Shown piece after piece: positions 10,392 to 22,059 of a DNA stretch of 64,000 nucleotides. Every line of letters begins with the position of its first letter. Position 1 is the stretch's first letter. The notes under the pieces were generated by a model. The model was not told the origin of the DNA. It was given only the letters and a program-made list of their open reading frames with translations, and did not search any database. The DNA is from Sesamum alatum. Taxonomy: Eukaryota; Streptophyta; Magnoliopsida; Lamiales; Pedaliaceae. Location: assembly GCA_034509735.1 (NCBI GenBank), contig JACGWO010000002.1, positions 26,583,636-26,647,635 on the forward strand, in the 5' to 3' direction. The position numbers and the translations under genes were made by a program.

Positions 10392-12620
10392 TGTTGGAAT
10401 AGGTGACCAGAAAGCCAATAGGTTTGGCAATTTGTAACCTATCCGACAACTTGATGTGAATGTAATATTATTATGTGATGAATAAGATGAGTGTTCGTCA
10501 CCAATGGTACCTTCTTTGTTGCGCTCATCTTACATTTGTTAAAACGGTGTTTAACTTATATCGCAATAAAGTCCACAGACCATGGATAACAGCTCATGCA
10601 GTTTGGCCACGCATTGGATGGTGGTCATGAAACCAACTGATTAAGAGTTGGGTCTGAAACGTTCCAAGTCGAGGACCTCGAGACAGGGCATCAAGAGTCC
10701 TATTGAGACTTGCATCATGAGTCGTGTTCATTGGATGAGTGTCGTGTTTCATCCACGACAGGCGTGGGACGCCTACACGATCTTGATGGGTTGGTCGACT
10801 GGGGTCGAGCCGACTGGACTGACTCGCGGGGATCATCATATGGAAGCCTTGGAGGCTTGGTCGGTATGATTGGATTTTCCCGGTTTCGATAGTACGGGAG
10901 TAATCCTCAGACTTGAGGAATCATGACAGTCACGTGCACAGGACGGTTGTATCTTGGATCTGGCGAGAGGTGATCATTCTGTAAGATGATCATTATAAGC
11001 CTTGTCCAGTGCAGTCGGAATGTGTAGCAAGGACGGTGGATTCCAAGAAGAGGATCCGTCCCCTGTCAGTATGTGACAGAGGTATCTCCTATGCACTCGG
11101 AGACACGTTCATGTTGTTTAAAGCTGTGGCCACAGTGGTTGGTCGAACAGGGAATGGTTCCCTGTGTCGACGCAATGAAGCATACGTGGTCTCGAGTATT
11201 AAGCATAGATGCCTAGTCAAGGATGTGAACCGACGCCCAATTCCATACCCTAGACTAAGGCCGGGAGACGGTAGACGGAAGGATCGTACCCGTACGGAAT
11301 CGGCGCCTAAATGTTCACGCCAATTCACCTAGTCTCTAGTGCCATGGACCGTTGCTAGACGGCCACCCATGGTAACGGGCCCTTGTGGGACACGGGCCCA
11401 AGTCTAGCTGAGGGTGAACTTAAAGGGTCACACACAAATCACCGAGGAGGTTGAGAGATCGACTTGGAGTCAATCTCGAAGGATAAAATAAGTAATTGGA
11501 TTACTTAAGGGAAAGTCCATTGGATGGACCGGTCGATATTGTATCGGGCTTCCGTTTAATCGGTAAATTGGATTTTGGATTAAATATGGAAAGTTGAGAC
11601 GTTGAGACGATGGATCTTTTAATTGGATTAAAAGATCAACAGGAATAATTTAAATGGACATTAAATTGGATTTAATGTTGGGTTCGTCGTAATTGGATTA
11701 CGATAAAACCCGATCCGTTAAATTATACCCGAGAGGAGAAATAATTCCTATTTTTGGAATAGGAAGAAGTTGGACTTCTTCCCTTAATTAAACATGGCCG
11801 ACATGCTCCCTTGGAGGAAGCAAAATCAGCCATGTTTCATGCTAGGTGGTATGTTGACTTATCTCTTTTGGAAAAAGACAAATCAACCCCAATCAAGCTC
11901 TTCCCTTTTGGTATGATTTGATCATACCATAAATTTTGGTAGGCTTGATTGAAGAATTAATGGTGATTGATTGGAATGAATCTAGACATCATTGGATGAA
12001 CCTAGACAAATTCCAATAATCACATTAATTATGTATATATATGAGAATATACAACACCAAGCATAAGTGATTCATTATTCATCTTTTTCTAGGAAAAAGA
12101 GAAGACAAAAATCCTCTCCTCTCTCTCAAATTTCGTGCTCTCTCCCTCTCCCACACTTGTGTTCTTCACTTGATTTTGAACCAAGAAGAAGAACAAAGTA
12201 AGTTTAAGAGAACACTAATTCATAGTGTTCTTCTCTTAAACTGATTCCTTCCTAAACCCGTTCTTTTCTAGCAAGAAGAACGTGTGTTTCTTCTGGTGTG
12301 GTGTGGATCACCTTTGGAGAATCCATACGTTTGGTTTCGTGAGCATTCCGGAGAAGGAACAACGCAAGTAGCCGGGAGCATACGCTAAACAATCAAAGGT
12401 AACGGTTTATTACGCTTTGATTGATTTCATTTATATATCTATGCTCTATGTGCTTAAATATATGTTTTAATATTTACACATCCTACATCGAACGCCCGGT
12501 TGAGCACCCAAGGGTACACCCCTTGGGATTCGCGTATTTTGAATTTGATTTATATTTACGCACAATTTTCTCGCTTTCTCGCTTCCGCTCGCGCTCCCGA
12601 GCGGATCCGCTTGTCCTTCA
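10392..12620 (+). mobile_element. Solo LTR, copia-type variant B, 2229 bp
   Basis: It starts TGTTGGAATAGGTGACC and ends CTTGTCCTTCA. The perfect 5-bp target duplications are ataag at 10387-10391 and ataag at 12621-12625. It matches the 3' LTR at 37350-39576 along its full length and the partial LTR at 26527-27527 over the first 1 kb. A probable promoter is tatatatatgaga at about 12032. It splits a tandem-repeat array. Confidence 0.95.
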
Positions 12621-12800
12621 ATAAGTAGCCTGCTAGCGCACGTGCATACATAAGCTACCTGCTAGCGCACACTTTATAAACCACCTGATGGTGCACGCTC
12701 ACGCTTAAGTTGCCTAATGGCTCGCACCCATACCTAAGCCGCCTGTAGGCGCATGCTCAATACTTAAGTCCCCTGCCGGCACACGCACATACATAGGTGG
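12621..12800. repeat. 26-30 bp tandem repeat, right half of a split array
   Basis: This is the continuation of the array at 10276-10391. Units such as aagctacctgctagcgcaca repeat about six times before decaying near 12800. The first four units correspond one by one to the four units left of the solo LTR. Confidence 0.75.
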
Positions 12801-13232
12801 CGTGCTGATGTCCACATTACATATGTTCTTGCGGATGGGCATACTCACTCCAGTTTTCAATTGCCTTCTATGGGCACAGCCATTTCAGAAAACATCAAAC
12901 AGGGCATACTTAGGCTAAGTTATAACTCGGAGCCTGGGTCTTACTTGCTTACGATAGAACGTAATTCCCCTGCTAACAAAGTTATATGTTCCTCGATAAA
13001 TAGCAAGAGCTGATTGACCTAAATACTCATATGCCAATTGCGTATAGGCATGGCAATATCCCCTGATTCATGACGGGTTATTGGGGCAAGCTTGCTTACT
13101 CCTCTTTGGTTTAAGACTTCTCTTATATGCCTAACTGTTCCCCTGCCTAACTTACATACTATCACATCATTTCATCACTTTCACATAATATAGGGTTTCA
13201 TAGCATGTTGCTAGACGCCAACCATGATTATA
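12801..13232. other. Non-coding retroelement-like tail
   Basis: No reading frame or terminus is recognised. The segment continues from the repeat array to the CACTA-2 terminus and is probably non-coding DNA of the same degraded Tat-like element as 9919-10275. That link rests on position only. Confidence 0.35.
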
Positions 13233-13940
13233 CACTACAAAAAAATGCAGGAATTGAAACGGTAATAGGAACAGTTTTGTTAACTTTTGGAACAGTAAAT
13301 AGTTCACTGGATCCATTTGGACTGTTATTAGGAATGGGAGGCTAACCGTGGCAATAAGAGGCAATCCTAATAATTAGGAACGGTAATACGGTGATCGTTC
13401 CAATATGGGAATGGTGTTTGGCATACAATGGTTATACCGTTCCTAATTTTCTTTGTTTGTATGAATTTATAATTTTTGCATTTGGAAAACCTTATAAATT
13501 TTTGGAACGGTCATATCAAAAATAAATTGAGCAATTAGGAACGGTAGTTAGAACACATTTTGGAATTGTCAGCATAAGTTGTAGATATATTTTAGCACTG
13601 TTTCTGGAATACGTATTGGAATGGTACGTATACAAACTAGGAATAGTAACAGGAATACATTTTGTCGCAGGCATTGGGAATGGTTTTTGCACTCCTAGTT
13701 TGGAATACGACATTGGACCGGTTTTTGGTATTGTCTATGAAAGCATTGATTTTGGGATACATCTAGGAACAGTCTGTCCAGAATTTGGAATTCGTGTTTA
13801 CCCGCTTTTAGGAACGGTTGTCATCTAAATTTGGAATGGTTTGTGCTCGGTGATAAGAACGGTGGCTGCTTTAAAACAGTCCAACATTGGAACAGTTTTG
13901 GGCGCTCCATGGTCGTCTAAAGTACCGTTCCTAACTAATG
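13233..13940 (-). repeat. CACTA-2 left terminus and subterminal repeats
   Basis: The terminus at 13233 is followed by roughly 25 short motifs of the type GGAACGG, GGAATGG or GGAACAG and their complements, spaced 20-60 bases apart. These are the expected binding sites for the element-encoded TNPA-like protein. No reading frame of note is present. Confidence 0.85.
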
Positions 13941-14109
13941 AATTATTAATTTTTTTATAGTAATAATTATTATCATTAAAATATAAATTAAGTTATTAAT
14001 AGTATTTTTTATTTTGATTTTATAATTAATATTTAAATATAAAATAATGCATAATTTGGAAATAAAAATTATATTAAATATGAATATTATCCAAATTAAT
14101 TACAAAAAA

Positions 14110-15058
14110 ATAATAAAAAAAATACTAAATCTACTGCTCGTCCCCCGCGTCCTCGTCCATCTCGTCAACGTCTGAAAGAGGGGGTCTCTAGGAGGCCGTG
14201 ACGGGCCGGGCCAGAGTGACTGGTCTGCATGGCCTTCATCATGCCCATCAGGTCCACCATCATCTCCTCGAGGCGGACCATCCGACCCTCCAGGTTTGAC
14301 GAAGGCGCTGGCGGTGGTGATGGCGAGGTAACGGTCTGGCTGAGACCGTAGGCCTCAGAACCAAGACCGAATACTCGGCCCTTGTTCTTGCCCCCGACCG
14401 CAGCCAACCTCATCTCCTGCTCGGTCTGCGTCATCGAGCCTTCTGATTCGACCGGAAATCCCCAGGATTGGCCATGGCCTGAGACTGGTGATCCTCCATC
14501 ATCTTCTGGAACGTCTCCTGCAAAAATAGTTAGAATAAATTAGCATATTTTCAAACATTAAAAAAATAGAATATATCATCAACTACTTACCGCCACCTCC
14601 GCCCTCGGCCCGCTCCAGGCGCTGTCGGCCTTCTTCTTGTAGCATTTGGAGAATAACTCCATCTGCTTCACTGGCCGACCGAGCTGCTCTCCCCTGTAAA
14701 AAGAAATGAAAAACAGTTATTACCATTTTAATTTAATAATAATAAATACTTGAAATAACATTAAATATCTTACCAATTTTCGCTTGTGCATACCAACGGA
14801 GACAGATCCCCCACGGTACACAGTAGCGGATGCGGTCGGGTTGGCGTTCCGGTTCACTTTGTTCTTCTCGCACTCCTCCTTGAACTCCGGGGACTCCAAG
14901 TACAAGAGGAGCTGCCACCAGACCTCGTTCGCCAGCCATAGAGGCTTCTGCAGAGACTGTCTGGCGAGGACGAACTTCTTCCGAAGGAACTTTCCCGCCC
15001 AGACGTGGAAGATCTTGAACATCGCCTCGTTGTCGGCGTCCTACCAGTACGTCATTTG

Positions 15059-15094
<36 letters not shown>

Positions 15095-15670
15095 ACTTAG
15101 ATTGTTAAAATATTTAAAATAAAAATTTAATCCCCGTTACCTTCAAACTCTCAAACCAAAAATGCTGGTGCTCTAGCGGCACCTTGCGCAAACTGCCCCA
15201 AGGACGAGGATAGTATCCTCGCACGACCGCGTACAAGCGCTCGTGTATCTTTCGATCCCTCCTGATTATATAATAATTAGTATGACATAAAAATTATAAT
15301 TTAAATTACAAAAATATTAAAAAAATATATAAATATACCTCGGGTCGGCGAGTGTGATGTACTAGCGCGCAGATGGTGGCGGGAGTGGTGGGGCCGGTGG
15401 GGTTGTGGTGGTGCGGCAGCCCATGGACGGGCCGGATCGACCGACGGTGCGGTAGTGGATGGTCCGACACCCTCCTCGATGGGTGCAGCGGTAGACGCAC
15501 CGGGCTGCTGATCCAGCGCAGGTGCTGCGGGTGCCTGCTCTACCTGGTGGTGGTGGTGGTCGGAACACTGCTTCCCCAACATGGGAAGCAACACCGGCCA
15601 GTGGTATGGCCAGTGAGCCGCGACCGCGGCCACATCCACCTCCTCAAGGTGGGAAATCCCGACCAGACAT
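14110..15670 (-). pseudogene. Transposase_24 (Ptta/En/Spm)-type accessory gene of CACTA-2
   Basis: A multi-exon minus-strand gene. Exon a (about 15340-15639) encodes a proline-, histidine- and alanine-rich start. Exon b (about 15140-15260) has the conserved RGYYPRPWGSLRKVP. Exon c (about 14773-15050) has DADNEAMFKIF and KEECEKNKVNRNAN. Exon d (about 14590-14695) has GRPVKQMELFSKCYKKK. The last exon (about 14110-14520) has KGRVFGLGSEAYGLS, a mark of the plant Transposase_24 family, then a leucine/methionine-rich probable coiled coil and an acidic end. Introns have GT/AG-like edges. The last exon needs a frame change near 14440-14480, so the gene is probably disabled. Such proteins are thought to act as DNA-binding partners of TNP2. 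Confidence 0.75.
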
Positions 15671-16960
15671 GATCTACAATTTTTTTAAAAAATATTAGTT
15701 GTATGAATTTGAAAAATATTTATGTAAACTAAATCCTAAAATTATATAGTAAGTCCAAAAAATAATACTAAAAATTTTCCTACAGTATTGACTAAATCCT
15801 AAAATTATTTCCTAACACACAAAATTGAAGCTTAATTACACTAAATCCTTCTATTTTTCCTATATATCTATATTAAATCCCAATATTTGACCCTAAAATT
15901 CCACAAAATCCTTCTATTTTTCTATATATTATACTAAATTCCAAAATTTGACCCTAAAATTGCACTAAATCCTTCTACTTTTCAATATATTTATACTAAA
16001 TTCCAAAATTTGACCCTAAAATTGCACTAAATCCATGTATTTTTCCTATATATTTATACTAAATACTAATATTTGCCTATATCCTTATAGAATATTATGG
16101 AAAATTACCCGAATTTTCTAAAATTTAAGAAAATTAACAAATTTCATATATTATGAGTAAAATTTGATTTAAAATTTTGTTAAAAAATACATAATTTTTA
16201 AAAATTACATAAAATTATGAAAATATTTTAAATTTATAGAAAATGACATAAAAAAATTTTAAAAATTCAAAAAATTATCATAAAAATCACCAAAAATTTA
16301 AATATACAAAAAATTTTCTGAAAATTTGTGAATTTTCATAATTTCATAAATTTACATTAAAATTCTGGATTTTATTTAAATTTACAGAAAATGACATTAA
16401 ATTGTAACAAAGTTTCTGAATTTTCAGATTTTTAAAAAATACAAATTTTCAGTTTTTTAAAATAGAATTTTTTTTGAAAATTTTAATAATATTACAAAAT
16501 AATATCCTATATTCCATAAAATTTACAAAAATTTGATTAAAATTCAAAAAATTAACCAAAAAATTATTAGAAATTACCTACAATTACAGAAAATTACAGC
16601 ATAATATTTATAGAATTCTACAATTACTGAAAATTACAGCATAATATTTACAGAATTATTTACAGAAATATTTACAAAAATATTTTCAAAAAATTAAAAA
16701 AAAACAAAAAGTTCACAATATATACAGAAAATTCACAAAATGTGCAATAATTACAGAAATTTATATAATAACAGGAAATACAAAAAAATTACATAATAAC
16801 CCCTAACATTACATACTATTACAGAAATGAGAACAAAATAACAGGAAATGCAAAAAAATTGCATACTAACCCCTAACATTACATACTATTACATACACAT
16901 TTTCAGAAAAAACAAAATAGAAAAAAAAAATAAAAGGATTTTGGCATAAACCCTACTTGC
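15671..16960. repeat. AT-rich spacer with two kinds of about 62-bp tandem repeat
   Basis: A very AT-rich block lies upstream of the Transposase_24-type gene. At 15838-16075 a unit of about 62 bp occurs about four times (core aaatttgaccctaaaattgc). At about 16775-16900 a different 62-bp unit (core cccctaacattacatactat) occurs twice. I see no gene. In the minus orientation this is the 5' flank or first intron of the gene. Confidence 0.8.
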
Positions 16961-17180
16961 GGCGACGAAGCAGGCGGGTGATGGCGGCGGCCGACTGACG
17001 GAGGCGGATGATGGCGGCAGACGGTGGCGGTCGAAGGCGGTGGTCAAAGGCGGATGAGGGCGGCAGTTATGGTGGCAATCGAAGGCGGCAGATGGTGGCT
17101 GTCGACTGCGGCAGATGGTGGCAGTCGAAGGTGGCAGACGGCGGCGGTCGTAGGTGGCGGTCGCAGGCGGCGTTTGAGAG
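16961..17180. repeat. GC-rich degenerate minisatellite with GA tail
   Basis: About 220 bp of ggcggcagatggtggc-like units with a period near 12-15 bp, ending in a (GA)n run at about 17176-17202. Composition changes abruptly from the AT-rich block next to it. Open frames here come from the repeat periodicity and are unlikely to be genes. In the minus orientation it could be the transcribed leader of the Transposase_24-type gene. Confidence 0.6.
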
Positions 17181-17264
17181 AGAGAGAGAGAGAGAGAGAG
17201 AGGGACAGACTGAGAGTGAGAGAGGAGAAAGTCAGAAAAAATCAGTCAAGGGATCAATTTATAT

Positions 17265-18262
17265 AACTTCTTGGAATGGTCGTGTTCTTAATGACCGTTC
17301 CTATAACCAGTCCAAATATAGAGAACGACGTCGTATTTTTTGTAAAAACGATATCGTTTTGATACCCTGTACTGATGTTGACCTATATAGGAACGGTCAC
17401 TTAGTAGAAAGGTCGTTCCCCAAACCGTTCCCAATTACGATCATTCCTAAATTACAAACGACCGTTCCCATATCAATTCCAAATACTTAGTACTCGGAAT
17501 TGTACTAATAGGAACGGTAAATTAATAGAAAATATGTACCTAACCCCGTTCCTAAAGCAAGAAATGATGTCGTTTTTGGGCATGAACATTGCTACCATTC
17601 CTAATTGCATGTTCACCCGTTCCTATATGTATTGCAATATTTTTTTATCTTATTAGATAATAACTATAAATTAAGAAAAATACGTTCCGGACACTCATAT
17701 GATTGAATAAAGGTACACAATTGGATATTTACAAAAATTTCAAATTACATAATAATTTCTGCAATATAAACACGCGTCCAGAATATGAAGTATATTTGTA
17801 TATTTATTTTTGTTAGTATTTCACAGATGTAACTGTCATCATATATTGTTGTACTGCACGGTATAATCAGACCGTCAAAATCTAATCAAACCATTAGATA
17901 TGATGTACCACACAAAATAATACATTATATGTAGTTTTGTGGAATTTCGATGTGCGGTTCTCGAGATATCGTATCCGGTCAGTATTCATCGTAAGAAAAA
18001 TAGATGCATCCTTAAATCCGGGTTGCTGATTGAAAATCAGACCGTTGGACATCAATTCATATCCATAATCTTGTATGTGTTCAAAAATGGTGTCGATCCG
18101 GCTGACGGATGTTGAGATATCGGACAAATTAGTTGGAATTGTAATAATAGGAACGGTCACCTAATAGAAAAGGTGTTCCCAATACCGTTCCTAATGGAAA
18201 GAATGATGTCGTTTTTAGACACACACGTATTGGACCGTTCCTAATTCAAATTTTCCCAAATC
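17265..18262. repeat. Internal GGAACGGT clusters of CACTA-2
   Basis: Between the two genes are two clusters of the subterminal motif (17265-17640 and 18130-18262). They share an extended similar block: aataggaacggt ... gttcc ... aatgatgtcgttttt, at about 17505-17610 and 18145-18250. About 490 bp of unrelated AT-rich sequence separates them. No CACTA terminus lies between, so this does not look like a junction of two elements. It may be an internal regulatory region for the upstream gene. Confidence 0.65.
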
Positions 18263-18363
18263 TTTTTGGTTTGGCGCCTATTCAGAAAAATTGTACCTTT
18301 ATTATCGAATACAATTTTTACAATAAGGCTAATAAAAAAATTAAAAAAAAAAATTCTGAAAAT

Positions 18364-21300
18364 TCAATAAGTCTCTTCATCGGACTCAGCTTCATCAAAG
18401 CTATCTTCATCTTCATCTTCGGATTCACTGTCTGGCAAGCATGATGGCCCTGCTCCATGATCAACGACCAACTGTATTCCCATTGGGTAATGCAGTTCAA
18501 AGGTTTCGTTATCTATTACAACATCTGGATTAAGTACGACTTCATCCATCTGATAGGCAACCTCGGTCCATCGCGAGTCATTGATTACTCTTCGAGCCTT
18601 GATTTTGCAAATAGCTTTCCAGTCGACTTTATCTCTCTTCATGCTCGGGTAATCCGCGTAGTAGACTTGTACTGCTTGTTAAGCCAGTATGAATGGTTCA
18701 TTCTTTTGGTAGAGATTTTTGAAGTTGATATCAACGACGTGATAACGTGGGTGTATCTTCATGCATCTGACCGGATCGACCCAATGACAATTAAACAGTA
18801 GAATGTGCATGTTTGGAATTAGTGGGTAATCTAGCTGAATTATCTCTTCCAAAATTCCATAGAAGTCTCCGTGTCTGTATAGGATGAGATTTTCACACAA
18901 ACACCAAAATTCATTGTTGACTTCCCGACATTATGACGTTCAGTGTGGAAATTGAAGCCATTGACGAAGTAAGACGGGTATGTCGTCACTTCTTCTCTTG
19001 GCCACCAATAATGCAACTTCAATAACTCGTCGTTTGTGTGATTCACTTTGGATTTCACCTGCAATTCATCATATATATAGTACGGTGCAACTACTTCACA
19101 ATTACACAAGACGTATGTCTTGATAACATGAAGTTCCTCACTGCTCAGCCATCTCTTCTTCGAGGCTCCACTTGCTCGGACCGGGTAATTGAAAATGGAC
19201 CGAACTATTCGATCGTCATTGCTCGTGAGATCATCGTTCCGACCGGGTATGTTTCGCTTGCAGAGAATGTGCGGTTCGAAGTAGTAAGTGGAGAAAAGCC
19301 CGATTTCTTCGACAATATAAGCCTCTACAATTGACGCCTCGACGTGTGCTTTGTTTTTCACCTTTTTCTTCAAATCGCGTAGAAATCTATACATACGAGT
19401 ATTTATTAAAATGTAAATTAATTTCTACTTAAAAATAATATATATTTAACAATATTTATTTAATTACCTTTCAAATGGGTACATCCACCTGTATTGCACG
19501 GGCCTCCTGACGCGCGCCTCATATGGAAGATGAACAATTAGATGCTCCGTTGAGTTGAAAAAAGAAGCAGGAAAAATTTTCTCGAGAATGCACAGGATGA
19601 CGGCTACACTATCTTCTAATTCTTTTACCTTGGCCACATCTAGTGTTGTTGAGCATTTGATCTGAAATAGAAGGCTCACTTCCGTCAAGGCCCCCCACAC
19701 GTGCTCTGGAAGCATTTCATGAAAGGCAACCGGAATCAACTTCTGCATGAATACATGAAAATCATGACTCTTAATTCCGTGCATCCTTAACTCCTTAATG
19801 TCGACGCAACGGGCCAAGTTAGAGGCATACCCATCAGGAAACCTAAAACAACGAATCCACTCATATATCTTCTTCTTTTGCTCCTTCGTCAGTGTATATA
19901 CTGCCTTGGGCATCACGTTCGGTCTCCTTTCGTCCACCTCGAGCTCGGGCCGATTACATATGATCTTCAGATCTTCTGTGCATTCAGATTGTCCTTCGTT
20001 TTCCCCTTGATGTTCATCACAGTATTGAATATATTACCAAACACATTCTTCTCAATATGGATGACATCAAGATTGTGTTGTATCAGATGCGCTCCCCAGT
20101 ATTCATGCTCCCAGAAGATGCTTTTCTTCATCTACTTATGGTAGATATCGTAGCCTTCCGGTTCACTCAACGGTTGTTCGATAGCCACACTAAACGCATT
20201 GACACGGGTTTGGATCTGTTCTCCGGTCAGCCTCGGACGTGCAACCTTCCTCTCCATTCGATCTTTAGTGAAGGCTTTCTTGTTCCTGCGATAAGGATGA
20301 TCCGGTGGTAGGAACTGCCTGTGGCAGTTAAAATAGCATGCCTTCTGACTGTGCTGTAAATAGAATGCCCGTGTGTCCTCCATACAAACTGGACGCCCCA
20401 TAACACCGACGGTACTCCATCCAAACACCGTCCCATAAGCAGGAAAGTCGTTCACTGTTCACATCAATGCGGCATGCATCATGAATGCCTGGTTCGACGC
20501 GGTATCGTGCGTACGTACACCCACATGCCATAAATTCTGTAACTCCTCGATCAACGGCTCCAAGTAAACATCGATAAGACATTTCGGATTCGACGGGCCA
20601 CGAATCACCATCGTTAGGAACATATACTCAAACTCCATGCACATTCCCGGTGGAAGATTGTATGGTGTAAGTATCATGGGCCAACATGAGTAAGTTTTAC
20701 CATACTGGCCGTGCAGTGCAAACCCATCCGTGCACAACTCAAGTCTAACATTACGAGGCTCAGCTGCAAAATCAGGATACGTCCGGTCAAAATGCTTCTA
20801 AGCCTCTGCATCGAACGGATGACACATGGATCCTTCCTCCGTCTGATGGCTCGCATGCCAAGTCATATGCTCTGTTGTATTCTCCAACGCATACAACCTC
20901 TGCAACCGAGGGGTAAGCGGTAGATACCTAAGAATGGCATACGGCGACTTCTTGCATTTAGGATTTCTATCTCTGGTAGTCTTGTACCTAGCGTCTCCAT
21001 AGAACTTGCAATATTCCAAATCAATATCGTCCTTCCAGTACAACATGCAACCATTTTTGCAAGCATCAATCTTCTGAACTGGTAAACTCAATTCTCTTAT
21101 CAATTTCTTCGTATTGTAATAATTGGCGGGGAAAGTGTGATCGTGGGGCATCATAATATCAGCCCACTGGCATAATCGATCATATGTATGCTCGGAAAAA
21201 CCCCCTTCGGCCTTGATATTCACCAAAGAGGCACTTGACGCCGACTGAGAGGTGGGGCAGCCGTTCCACAAAGGTTGGTCCGCAACATGAACTTCATCAA

Positions 21301-21823
21301 AAAATGGTCTAACAAGCCAGACACATAATCATAGGGCCCCGAATCGTAATATGAACTAGGACCCACATCATATAGACAATACCGAGTACCATTATCAGTC
21401 GGTCCCTCCTGGTTGTACGAAGACCAGAAAGACGGCCCGATGGCATCAAATACCATCCTCTGTGCCTAATCCATCTAAGTCGCATCACCCCAATGCGAAC
21501 TACCCTCCTCCTGAACGGGTGGCGTTTGCTGCTGCTGCACAGGGGGCCGTTGTCAATGCTTCAAAGTATTCCTGCACTCTCTCCTCACCATGAGAAGTCC
21601 AATTATAACACTCTAGCATAAACCTTTTCATACACAAATCAAAATGTGGTATTTTGAACCGTTCATTTTTGCACTTCCGGCAGGGACACTTAATCTTGTC
21701 CTCGTCCATATATGCACACTGAGACTGGGCCCATTCTAAAAATGTTGTAACATCGTCCTCAAACTCCTGCGTCACACCCAGGACGTCTCGATCATACATC
21801 CATTTCCTCAACTGTCTTAACAT
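18364..21823 (-). pseudogene. tnp2-type CACTA transposase gene, damaged
   Basis: The order on the minus strand is as follows. Transposase-associated domain at 21640-21823 (RKWMYDRDV, IKCPCRKCKN). Linker to 21230. tnp2 core at 20130-21270 (FSEHTYDRLCQWADIMMP, CKNGCMLYWKDD, MGRPVCMEDTRAFYL, CHRQFLPPDHPYR). DUF4218 at 19464-19820 (MHGIKSHDFHVFMQKLIP, VQYRWMYPFER). DUF4216 at about 18680-18960 (ILEEIIQLDYP). An acidic C-terminus ends near 18364. TNP2 is the catalytic protein of CACTA elements. Several breaks are visible: an in-frame stop at about 20455-20460 where the family has tryptophan, a frame change near 20790 and others between 19940 and 20130. It is non-functional as it stands. Confidence 0.9.
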
Positions 21824-22059
21824 GATTGGTCCTACATATAATTCACAACACTACGTAATTAAATGATGAGAATATTATATATATAACTAACAATTACATA
21901 AATTTTGTATACTTACCTGAGCAAAACACCTAGCAATCAATGCAAAATTCGCGCAAGTAATTGATATGTTCGATTTTCCGTATAAAGAATCAAGGGGGGA
22001 GTTACAACAAAATGAGTTGGAGAGTAATTATAAGAACAATGAGAAAGAAGATGGACATA

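Noticed and set aside
10648..11332. Several 60-107-codon frames inside the solo LTR, repeated at 26790-27472 and 37612-38291
   Set aside because: Their recurrence is due to LTR copies. The frames are not conserved between copies and have no domain.
17008..17490. A 160-codon glycine/arginine-rich open frame on the plus strand
   Set aside because: It follows the GGC/GAT minisatellite and a GA microsatellite. The peptide is pure repeat and then runs into transposon subterminal motifs.
17640..18130. Possible boundary between two separate CACTA elements
   Set aside because: I looked for CACTA/TAGTG ends on both strands and found none, so one element with an internal region is simpler.
19038..19334. 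Plus-strand frames opposite tnp2
   Set aside because: They are antisense shadows of the DUF4216/DUF4218 coding strand.
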